Assembly (NCBI GenBank): GCA_032251045.1
Contig: JAVVEW010000019.1
Coordinates: 1-41,244 of the forward strand
Source: JAVVEW01 sp032251045
GTDB lineage: Bacteria > Pseudomonadota > Gammaproteobacteria > Methylococcales > Methylomonadaceae
DNA: 41,244 bases
Direction: 5' to 3'
The position numbers and the translations under genes were made by a program. The notes beneath the pieces were generated by a model. The model was not told the origin of the DNA. It saw only the letters and a list, made by a program, of their open reading frames with translations, and did no database searches. Shown piece after piece: positions 34,661-41,244 of the stretch. The stretch's first letter is position 1. The number at the start of each line of letters is the position of its first letter.

Positions 34661-36289
34661 TTAAGAGGATAAGTGGTGTTGTTCTTCAAGTGCTTGCAGA
34701 CGTTGGTTCAGCGCGTTGAGCACGTCGGTCGCTACGTTAAGGTCGCGGGCGATGTCCAGGTATTTGAAGGCATTGGCCAGTTTGCGTTCGTCATATTCCA
34801 GTGATTCCAGATTGTGAATCATGACTTTAAGCAGGTTGACCAACAATGTCTGGTTGCGCGGCAAGCGTCCGAAGGCGCGCCGTAGCTGGGTTTCAGCTTC
34901 GCGATAACGTTGCTGCTTGAACAGCGTGACACCTTCATTGTTGGCCTCAATCAAAACGCGCCGGGCGCGGGCAATGGCGTCATGGCCGAGTTGATGTTGG
35001 CCAAAATCAGCAGGCAATTGGGCGACCGTTGACATCAGGTCACTATGGTCGGGATAGTGTTTGGCGACATCTTCAAGAATGGCTTGAGCGGCGGCGTAAT
35101 TTTGTTCCTGCATGCTGCGCCGCGCCAAATCAATGGCCAGTTCGCCAGGAATCGGTGGATCCAGTTTGCCGTATTCGCGCAATGCTTCCTGATAAGCTTC
35201 TTCGGCCAGTAGAGTGTTGTCCATGGTTTTGAACAATTCGATTTCCAATAATGCAGCAGACAAAATGGCCTCATGTTGTTTGGGAAACGAGCGGCGCAGC
35301 TTTTGCAGGCTTTGTAAGGCTTCTTCGGTGAGGCCTTGCTTTTGTTGTATTTGCGCGAGAGTTTTGAAATCGCCGGCCTGACGATGCATGGAGTGCTCGC
35401 TCAATTTCAAGCTCATTTTTGCGGCTTGCTCGGCGGTTTCCAGATCATTATTGGCCAGTGCGATTTGTGCTTGTTTTTGCTGGCGGGCTAATACAGATGG
35501 GCTGAGTTTTAAGGCGGTGGCCAGCATATTCTGAGCGCCGGCTAAATTGGCACGGGCTTGTTGGCATTCGGCCAGGCCGTCATAGCATTCTAACAGCCTG
35601 GGTTGAATGGCCAGGGCTTTATGAAAGCAGGCTTCAGCCTGGTTGAATTGTTTTTTTTGTAACGCAACCTTGCCCAGGCCCAGCCATACCCAGTCCAGCT
35701 CGCGCTGTTTCAGAAACGCCCGATACAGTGCCTCAGCACGGCCTAAATCATCGGTTTTCAGCGCTAATTCCGCCAACAGCCGTTTCAGATAGCGGGCGAT
35801 ATCAGGCGGACTGGTGTTTAACTTGGCTTCGCAAATCTTGATGGCCCGGCGCATGTCGCCGGCGGCGATGGCCTGGTTGATGGTCAGGCAGGTTTGTTTG
35901 CGCTGAAAGTGCCGTTCCAGGCGTTGCGCCAGTTGCTTGGCATTGAAGGGATAGGTCAGGTAATCATCGGGCTTGTTTTCCAGGATGCCCAGCACTTTGT
36001 CCTGACTTTGTTCAGCACTGACCATGACAAAAATGGTATGCAGCGGCAAGTAACCTCTTAAGCGCGCTTCTTCCAGAACTTGTTGGCCGTTTTTACCTTT
36101 ACCCAGGTCATCGCTGCACAATACGAAATCATAAAGGTGGTTTTGTATCTGGGTGAGCGCCGCAGCGCCGCTGGAGACTTCGGAGATGTTTTCGGCGGAT
36201 AAGGTGTACAAAATATTGCGCAAGGTTTTACGGCGCTGGGCGACGGCGTCGGCCAGTAAAAAACGCTGCTTGCGGAAGTCCAGTTTCAT
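34661..36289 (-). CDS. Response-regulator receiver protein with TPR repeats (atypical receiver)
   Basis: This 542-residue cytoplasmic protein has a receiver domain (about 8-125) and then tetratricopeptide repeats to the end (for example WVWLGLGKVALQKKQFNQA and FHKALAIQPRLLECYDGLAE). D60 (FVLCSDDLGKGKNG) stands exactly eight residues before the conserved Gly, as the phospho-acceptor, and S91 (VMVSAEQ) fits the Ser/Thr. But the conserved Lys before Pro in the last loop is Tyr (Y113 in DDYLTYPF), and the acidic pair near residue 13-14 is reduced to D14. Phosphorylation signalling is therefore doubtful; the TPR part is a protein-protein platform. It is divergent from htpG. Confidence 0.88.
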   Translation of the reverse strand: MKLDFRKQRFLLADAVAQRRKTLRNILYTLSAENISEVSSGAAALTQIQNHLYDFVLCSDDLGKGKNGQQVLEEARLRGYLPLHTIFVMVSAEQSQDKVLGILENKPDDYLTYPFNAKQLAQRLERHFQRKQTCLTINQAIAAGDMRRAIKICEAKLNTSPPDIARYLKRLLAELALKTDDLGRAEALYRAFLKQRELDWVWLGLGKVALQKKQFNQAEACFHKALAIQPRLLECYDGLAECQQARANLAGAQNMLATALKLSPSVLARQQKQAQIALANNDLETAEQAAKMSLKLSEHSMHRQAGDFKTLAQIQQKQGLTEEALQSLQKLRRSFPKQHEAILSAALLEIELFKTMDNTLLAEEAYQEALREYGKLDPPIPGELAIDLARRSMQEQNYAAAQAILEDVAKHYPDHSDLMSTVAQLPADFGQHQLGHDAIARARRVLIEANNEGVTLFKQQRYREAETQLRRAFGRLPRNQTLLVNLLKVMIHNLESLEYDERKLANAFKYLDIARDLNVATDVLNALNQRLQALEEQHHLSS

Positions 36290-36320
36290 GCGTTTGTCGG
36301 AGTGTATTGACCTCGCCCGG

Positions 36321-36347
36321 CTTGAAAATTCAGCGTGGAATCCCCAT
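36321..36347 (+). promoter_or_regulatory. Sigma-32 heat-shock promoter of htpG
   Basis: CTTGAA (36321-36326) and CCCCAT (36342-36347) are separated by 15 bp, which fits the heat-shock sigma factor RpoH consensus, including the T and A after the -10 (CCCCATTGTA). The promoter faces htpG and lies about 158 bp before its start codon, which leaves a leader of roughly 150 nt. Confidence 0.85.
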
Positions 36348-36390
36348 TGTACGGGTTCGAGCAGTTTTTATTTGAGTGTGTAATTGTTCG

Positions 36391-36407
36391 GTCTTTGCGT
36401 CAAAGAC
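36391..36407 (+). other. Hairpin in the htpG leader
   Basis: GTCTTTG (36391-36397) pairs with CAAAGAC (36401-36407) around a 3-nt loop in the long htpG leader. The stem is moderate and 98 bp before the start codon. It could affect leader stability or translation; a temperature-sensing role is speculation. Confidence 0.3.
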
Positions 36408-36504
36408 AGCTGGTTTGGCCTGTTTTTCAGGTTAAATCAGCCGAGTTTGAACAGTTACGTCAGCGTTTAGATTACACCATTTTTCTAGGATAGGAACATA
36501 ACCG

Positions 36505-38424
36505 ATGACTGTTGAAGCCAATACCCAAACGCTTGGATTTCAGACTGAAGTCAAGCATTTACTGAATTTGATGATCAACGCCTTGTACAGTAACAAGGAA
36601 ATTTTCTTAAGAGAGCTGATTTCCAACGCCTCCGATGCCGCCGACAAGCTCAGGTTTCAGGCCTTGGCCGATGAAGGCTTACTTGAAGGCGAAGGTGATC
36701 TGAGCATCAAAATTGAATTGGATAAAGATAAAAGAACCATTTCGGTAATCGACAACGGCATCGGCATGAGTCGTGAGGATGTCATTGACCATATCGGCAC
36801 CATCGCCAAATCCGGCACCAAGCAGTTTTTCGATTCGCTGACCGGCGACCAGGCCAAGGACAGCGAATTGATCGGTCAGTTTGGCGTCGGCTTTTATTCC
36901 TCATTTATTATTGCCGATAAAGTCACCTTGAAAACCCGCAAAGCCGGCGCAGCGGCCAATGAAGGCGTGTTATGGGAGTCGGACGGCACCGGTGAATACA
37001 CCATTACCACCATCGAAAAGCCGTCCCGTGGCACGGAAATTATTCTGCACCTGCGCGAAGGAGAGGATGAATTTATTGACGAATGGCGCTTAAAAAGCAT
37101 CATCCGCAAATATTCCGATCATATCTCTTTGCCGATTCTGATGGACACCGAAGTCCCGGCCAAAACCGATGACGAAGGCCAGGAAACCGAACCGGCGCGC
37201 ATCGAAACTGAAACCGTCAACAAGGCCTCGGCCTTGTGGAAGCGCTCAAAACAGGACATCACCGAGGAAGAATATCACGAGTTTTATAAGCACGTTGGCC
37301 ACGATTTTCAAGAACCTTTGACCTACACTCACAGTAAAGTTGAGGGTACCAACGAATATACCTTATTACTTTATGTGCCCAAGCACGCGCCGTTTGATTT
37401 GTGGGATCAGGGGGCTAAACACGGCGTCAAGCTATACATCAAGAAAGTGTTCATCACCGACGATGTCGAGGAATTGATGCCGCGTTACCTGCGTTTCATT
37501 CGCGGTGTGATCGATGCCGATTCCCTGCCGTTGAACGTATCGCGGGAAATTCTGCAACAATCCAGACAAATCACCGCCATTAAAACCGGCGCGGTGAAGA
37601 AAGTGTTGGGCATGCTGGAGGATATGGCTAAAAACAGACAAGAGGATTACCAGACATTCTGGGAACAATTCGGCAATGTCATCAAAGAAGGCGTGATCGA
37701 GGATTTCGGCAATCGCGAACGCATCGCCAAACTACTGCGTTTTGCCAGCACCCATACCGACCAGGACAAACAAGACATTAGCTTGGCCGATTATGTCAGC
37801 CGTATGCAGGAGGGCCAGGAGAAAATCTACTACCTGACCGCCGACAGTTTTGCGGCCGCGAAAAACAGCCCGCATCTGGAAATTTTCCGCAAAAAAGGCA
37901 TCGAAGTCCTGCTGTTGTCTGATCGGGTCGATGAATGGCTGGTGTCTTCATTTAATGAGTTCGACGGCAAAACGTTGCAATCGGTGGCCAAAGGCGATCT
38001 GGATCTAGGCAAACTCGATGACGAGGACGAGAAAAAAGAACAAGAAAACCTGAACCAGGATTATGAATCCGTGATCAAGCAAATCAAGGAGGTTTTAGGT
38101 GATAAAGTCAAAGATGTGCGCTTGAGCCAGCGGCTGACCGATTCCCCGGCATGTTTGATCAGCGATGTCTACGACATGGGCTTGAACATGGAGCGTATCT
38201 TAAAAGAAGCCGGGCAAAAAGTGCCGACCAGCAAGCCGATATTTGAGCTCAACGGCGAACATGCCTTGCTGAAACGCCTTAAAGAGGAACAGGACGATGA
38301 CCGCTTCGCCGATTTGACGCATATTCTGTTCGATCAGGCGGTGCTGTCGGAAGGCGCTCAGCTTGATGACCCTGCGGCGTTCGTTCATAAGCTGAATGGT
38401 TTGTTACAGGGTTTATTGTCCTAA
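36505..38424 (+). CDS. htpG: Molecular chaperone HtpG (Hsp90)
   Basis: HtpG is the bacterial Hsp90, an ATP-dependent chaperone acting on near-native clients. The 639-residue protein starts with TQTLGFQTEVKHLLNLMI. The GHKL ATP site is visible as LRELISNASDAADKLRF (about 38-54), SVIDNGIGMSREDVID (about 78-93) and GQFGVGFYSSF (about 128-138). The middle domain has the catalytic Arg in NVSREILQQSR (about 349-359) and the C-terminal dimerisation domain ends at LLQGLLS. Length is normal. It is served by the sigma-32 promoter at 36321, with a ribosome binding site (TAGGA) at 36490-36494. Confidence 0.97.
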   Translation: MTVEANTQTLGFQTEVKHLLNLMINALYSNKEIFLRELISNASDAADKLRFQALADEGLLEGEGDLSIKIELDKDKRTISVIDNGIGMSREDVIDHIGTIAKSGTKQFFDSLTGDQAKDSELIGQFGVGFYSSFIIADKVTLKTRKAGAAANEGVLWESDGTGEYTITTIEKPSRGTEIILHLREGEDEFIDEWRLKSIIRKYSDHISLPILMDTEVPAKTDDEGQETEPARIETETVNKASALWKRSKQDITEEEYHEFYKHVGHDFQEPLTYTHSKVEGTNEYTLLLYVPKHAPFDLWDQGAKHGVKLYIKKVFITDDVEELMPRYLRFIRGVIDADSLPLNVSREILQQSRQITAIKTGAVKKVLGMLEDMAKNRQEDYQTFWEQFGNVIKEGVIEDFGNRERIAKLLRFASTHTDQDKQDISLADYVSRMQEGQEKIYYLTADSFAAAKNSPHLEIFRKKGIEVLLLSDRVDEWLVSSFNEFDGKTLQSVAKGDLDLGKLDDEDEKKEQENLNQDYESVIKQIKEVLGDKVKDVRLSQRLTDSPACLISDVYDMGLNMERILKEAGQKVPTSKPIFELNGEHALLKRLKEEQDDDRFADLTHILFDQAVLSEGAQLDDPAAFVHKLNGLLQGLLS

Positions 38425-38498
38425 GGGATGACAGGCGCTGGTAAGCACCACGGTCAATAGTGATTGACTGGTCTTGCCAGGCCTGTTCTATCGGTGTT

Positions 38499-38515
38499 CC
38501 CTTTTGACAAAAGGG
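38499..38515. repeat. Hairpin CCCTTTTG-A-CAAAAGGG behind htpG
   Basis: A perfect 8-bp stem with a single central A, followed by GGCGCGAGGGGCATTTTCC. It resembles the C/G-run hairpin repeats behind glgP (10769-10787) and at 32001. It could help terminate htpG transcription. It lies in the 270-bp gap between htpG and tadA. Confidence 0.55.
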
Positions 38516-38591
38516 GCGCGAGGGGCATTTTCCATGCGCTGGCCCGGGTGAAGTCCAATGGTCGGCGCTTTGTTTTTTGTCATGTTTCTTC

Positions 38592-38678
38592 ATGAATACC
38601 TATTGCAGTAAATGTCCGTATTGGCCTGTGCGCGCCCCGGAACCGAAATTTGACCTGCAAAAGGCTGTATCAACCTAA
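38592..38678 (+). other. Possible small CxxC peptide frame
   Basis: A 28-codon frame starts with MNTYCSKCPYWPVRAPEPKF and has a CxxC pair. No ribosome binding site is visible (TTTCTTC before the ATG). It looks more protein-like than other frames of the gap, but it may be chance or the remnant of a zinc-ribbon protein. It ends 16 bp before tadA. Confidence 0.2.
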
Positions 38679-38694
38679 GCGTTAACGCCTTGCA

Positions 38695-39177
38695 ATGACC
38701 TCACAAAATCTGATCGATGAAGCCTGGATGCGCCATGCCATGCGCCTGGCCGAGCGTGCGCAACAGCAGGGCGAGGTGCCGGTTGGCGCGGTTGTGGTGC
38801 AAGAAGATCGCTGTCTGGGTGAAGGCTGGAATCAACCGATCAGCCGCCATGATCCCAGTGCTCATGCCGAGATCGTGGCCTTGCGTGCGGCGGCTCAAGT
38901 ATTGCACAATTACCGCCTGCCCGGTGTGACCCTGTATGTCACTTTAGAGCCTTGTTTGATGTGTCTGGGTGCCTTGATACAGGCGCGTGTGCGGAAGGTG
39001 GTGTTTGCCGCGCCTGACAGTCGGCGCGGTGCCTTGGGGGGGGCGGTCGATTTGGCCGAGCTACCTTTTCTGAATCATCATCTGGAATGGCGCGGCGGTG
39101 TTCTTGAACAGCCTGCGGCAGCGCTGTTGCGTACTTTTTTTCAAGCACGAAGAAAATCGTTATCACCACCAGGATAA
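38695..39177 (+). CDS. tadA: tRNA-specific adenosine deaminase TadA
   Basis: TadA converts adenosine 34 of tRNA-Arg(ACG) to inosine and is essential in most bacteria. The 160-residue protein has the zinc motif of the cytidine-deaminase fold: HAE (H57, catalytic E59 in SAHAEIVALR) and PCLMC (C87 and C90), plus the start EAWMRHAMRLAERAQ and the family block EVPVGAVVV. The C-terminal helix (LRTFFQARRKSL) is typical. It is followed after 2 bp by an MscS-like gene. Confidence 0.96.
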   Translation: MTSQNLIDEAWMRHAMRLAERAQQQGEVPVGAVVVQEDRCLGEGWNQPISRHDPSAHAEIVALRAAAQVLHNYRLPGVTLYVTLEPCLMCLGALIQARVRKVVFAAPDSRRGALGGAVDLAELPFLNHHLEWRGGVLEQPAAALLRTFFQARRKSLSPPG

Positions 39178-39179
39178 TT

Positions 39180-40847
39180 ATGCCTTCTTTTCTCGTAATA
39201 CTGATCATCTGGTTTTTTGGCAGCGGTATGGCCTGGGCTCAGGCTGATGCACCGGCATCTGCTGAGGCCCAAGCGGACCAACAACAAGCCGTTGAGCGTT
39301 TGGTACAGATTAAAAACACGCTTAAAAGCAAGCGAGAGCTGTTGGCGGAATTAGAGCGTGCCGCTAAAAAAGAACGCGATCCGGTGCTGCATGCGGAAAT
39401 CGAAATCGACCGTAAAGATACTCAGCAAAGCATCGAGCAGTTGGAGCGCTCATTTCGACAATTGGCGGGTGGTGGTGTTGATTTAACGGCTTTTGCCACC
39501 GAAAAGGCCAGTGATTTTAATTGGCAACAGGAGTTGGTGGTTATTGCCCGGCCCATTTTTGATGGCCTTAAAGAGTTGACCGAAAAATCCCGAAAAGTCG
39601 ATCAGCTGCGCACGGAAATAACCCGTTTGCAAGGTTTGCACGCGCAATTACAGCAAGCATTGGCGCATGTGCGCAATCTGCCACGCGATCAAGCGCCACC
39701 TGTGATCAAAGCGGCTTTGGCGGAGCTGGAAAAAAACTGGCGCTTGCGCGAGAAAGAAACCCGTGAAAGTCTGGAAATTGCACGCTATCAGCGGGACAGC
39801 TTGATGGCGAACCATCAGTCGCCACTGCAAGCCATTGTCCAAGTGGTCAGTGATTTCTTCCAGGAGCGTGCGGTGACATTGTTGCTGGCATTGGTCATGG
39901 CAGGGTTGGTTGGCGGCTTGTTGCGCTTTATCTTTCATTTGTTGTTGCGGTTATATCGGCTGCGCGACCCGGATCGGGCCAAACTGCGCTGGATTCGCTT
40001 GGTCAATTATGGCTTTTGGAGCGCAACCTTGTTCTTTGCCATGTTGGCGGCGATTACCGTTTTTTATGCGCGTAACGACTTTTTGCTGTTGTCATTGACT
40101 ATTTTAGTGGTGGTCGTGCTGATCCTCAGCTTACGCAATACCTTGCCGCGTTACATTGAAGAGGTGCGCTTGTTGCTGGATATTGGGCCAGTGCGGCGTG
40201 GTGAGCGCTTGGTGTATCAGGGAGTGCCTTATTATGTGCACAGCATTGGCGTGTTCACCACATTAATCAATCCGGCCTTGCAGGGGCGTTTACGTATTCC
40301 TACCCGGCAGTTAAGCGGGTTAATTTCTAGGCCACGCGCCAATGATCCCTGGTTTCCTTGTCAGGCGGGTGATTTTGTCATGTTGGAAGGCGACCGGTTT
40401 GCCGAAGTCATTCGCCAGACCGTAGAAAATGTGCAATTGAAAGTGATGGGTAGCCCGATGCTGGTGCCCACGGCGGATTTTATCAGTCAGCCACTACGCA
40501 ATCTGTCTCAAGAGGGATTTGTAGTGCCGGTGACTTTTGGCATTGATTACCAGCATCAAGCAGATTGCTTGACGATCGTGCCTGAAAAATTGCGTGCTGC
40601 GTTGCAGGAGGCGTTTCGCGAAGCGGAGCTGGATGAGCATCTTGAAGATGTATTGGTTGAATTCAAGCAAGCGGCAGGTAGTTCATTGGATTATCTCATT
40701 ATCGCGGTCATGGCCGGGGCTGCGGCGAATCGTTATTTTCCCATTGGTCGTTTGATTCAAAAAACCTGCGTCGCCACCTGTACGCGTGAGGGTTGGGGGA
40801 TACCGTTCGAGCAACTGACTTTACATCGGGGTAGCGGTTTTTCATGA
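39180..40847 (+). CDS. MscS-like membrane channel protein with coiled-coil periplasmic part
   Basis: The 555-residue protein has a signal peptide (LVILIIWFFGSGMAWA), a long Gln/Glu/Lys-rich coiled coil (about 20-220), three membrane helices at about 230-257, 276-300 and 300-322, and a C-terminal soluble domain. The soluble part holds the MscS-type beta segment (VRRGERLVYQGVPYYVHSIG, RLRIPTRQLSGL) and the C-terminal VPVTFGIDYQHQAD with an alpha/beta domain as in MscS. Membrane-stretch gating is the family role, but the pore helix sequence is divergent. The gene follows tadA after 2 bp. Confidence 0.8.
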   Translation: MPSFLVILIIWFFGSGMAWAQADAPASAEAQADQQQAVERLVQIKNTLKSKRELLAELERAAKKERDPVLHAEIEIDRKDTQQSIEQLERSFRQLAGGGVDLTAFATEKASDFNWQQELVVIARPIFDGLKELTEKSRKVDQLRTEITRLQGLHAQLQQALAHVRNLPRDQAPPVIKAALAELEKNWRLREKETRESLEIARYQRDSLMANHQSPLQAIVQVVSDFFQERAVTLLLALVMAGLVGGLLRFIFHLLLRLYRLRDPDRAKLRWIRLVNYGFWSATLFFAMLAAITVFYARNDFLLLSLTILVVVVLILSLRNTLPRYIEEVRLLLDIGPVRRGERLVYQGVPYYVHSIGVFTTLINPALQGRLRIPTRQLSGLISRPRANDPWFPCQAGDFVMLEGDRFAEVIRQTVENVQLKVMGSPMLVPTADFISQPLRNLSQEGFVVPVTFGIDYQHQADCLTIVPEKLRAALQEAFREAELDEHLEDVLVEFKQAAGSSLDYLIIAVMAGAAANRYFPIGRLIQKTCVATCTREGWGIPFEQLTLHRGSGFS

Positions 40848-40927
40848 AATCGCTCGGGTGGCGGGTGCCGGCGACATAAGCGTTCGCAGCCATAACAATA
40901 CAGACCTATTGGGGCAAAGACGTACTC

Positions 40928-40954
40928 TACCGGCTTCCCTCGAACAGGGATTTT
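40928..40954. repeat. Divergent copy of the intergenic repeat
   Basis: TACCGGCTTCCCT at 40928-40940 matches the start of the repeats at 10760 and 10823 for 12 bp, and the hairpin CCCT-CGAAC-AGGG with ATTTTGCAAAA follows. The rest of the 151-bp gap after the MscS-like gene (from 40848) shows no gene. Confidence 0.45.
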
Positions 40955-40998
40955 GCAAAAAGCACAAGAGTCCTTGCCCACCTGCGCGCAATGATTGT

Positions 40999-41244
40999 TT
41001 AAGAATCTGCGAATAATTGTGCTAAGGTATCGGCGCTCAGGATGCGCTCAGACCAATGATTTAACTGCGTAATATCCGCTTGAGCTAATTTTAAGGCTAT
41101 ATTTTCAGGCAACTCACCGTATTTGAGCGTGATCTGCCGATGTAGCAGGGCGCGTTGCCCCTCCTCACGCCCTTCTTCGCGGGCGGTATCGATGACATTT
41201 TTCAAATCGCGATAATACTTCAGGCTGGATTCATAGGCCTGACG
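40999..41244 (-). CDS. C-terminal part of an Rpn-family / DUF4351-type nuclease (partial)
   Basis: The frame runs from the window edge to the stop at 40999-41001 and gives 81 residues. The end shows the Arg/Glu-rich stretch RQAYESSLKYYRDLKNVIDT (residues 1-20), TAREEGREEGQRALLHRQIT and then a three-helix DUF4351-like tail (LKYGELPENIALKLAQADIT and HWSERILSADTLAQLFA). This is the end of PD-(D/E)XK nuclease proteins of the recombination-promoting Rpn group. The nuclease domain lies outside the window. The TTG at 41205 is not a start; the frame is open above it. Confidence 0.8.
   Translation of the reverse strand, partial: RQAYESSLKYYRDLKNVIDTAREEGREEGQRALLHRQITLKYGELPENIALKLAQADITQLNHWSERILSADTLAQLFADS

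Noticed and set aside
40757..40981. Cysteine-rich minus-strand frame of 74 codons
   Set aside because: It overlaps the end of the MscS-like gene and an intergenic repeat; the cysteines are probably accidental.

Overview
The window looks like chromosomal DNA of a gammaproteobacterial methanotroph (order Methylococcales; a Methylomonas-like genus is possible but not shown). The best pointers are a dihydropteroate-synthase-like protein and an archaeal-type flavoprotein (DmrB-like) encoded together at 32.1-34.0 kb, a pair expected where tetrahydromethanopterin cofactors are made for C1 oxidation. The ordinary gammaproteobacterial genes around it (minCDE, secA, htpG, rluC, tadA, a TonB2-type operon) fit that placement. 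No rRNA, tRNA or CRISPR array was recognised.

Layout. 1-10.75 kb is housekeeping: the tail of a PD-(D/E)XK/AAA-type protein, a cyclic-nucleotide-binding domain protein, minCDE, a small winged-helix protein, an unknown membrane protein beside an ArnT-like glycosyltransferase, secA and glycogen phosphorylase. 10.75-14.4 kb is accessory DNA: GC-rich direct repeats, an unknown membrane protein, a gene remnant, a BrnT-like/CopG-like toxin-antitoxin pair, a strikingly good integron attC-like hairpin, a WYL-type regulator wrecked by several lesions, and a VapBC pair. The toxin-antitoxin genes and the attC-like hairpin point the same way, as in integron cassette arrays, and no integrase is in the window.

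14.4-23.2 kb is one long plus-strand metal/siderophore uptake block: TonB-dependent receptor, PepSY membrane protein, DUF3450 periplasmic coiled-coil protein, TtpC-like and ExbB-like proton channels, ExbD, TonB and a TPR protein. This is the gene order of the Vibrio-type TonB2 system. REP-like palindromes and a short inverted-repeat element sit inside it and have lengthened the 5' end of the TtpC-like gene.

23.3-30 kb holds a cytochrome b561-type protein, then minus-strand genes: rluC, a HAD phosphatase and sppA; and a PepSY/response regulator/histidine kinase/WbqC operon. 30-36.3 kb holds a Tat-exported PhoX-like phosphatase, the methanopterin-type pair, a Blc lipocalin and a receiver-TPR protein whose receiver lacks the conserved lysine. 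36.3-41.2 kb holds htpG behind a textbook sigma-32 promoter, tadA, an MscS-like channel and, at the right edge, the tail of an Rpn/DUF4351-type nuclease.

The most unusual region is 11.8-13.05 kb, where an attC-like site, a toxin-antitoxin cassette and a decayed regulator suggest a cluster of attC sites lacking an integrase. This is inferred from one strong and one weak site only.
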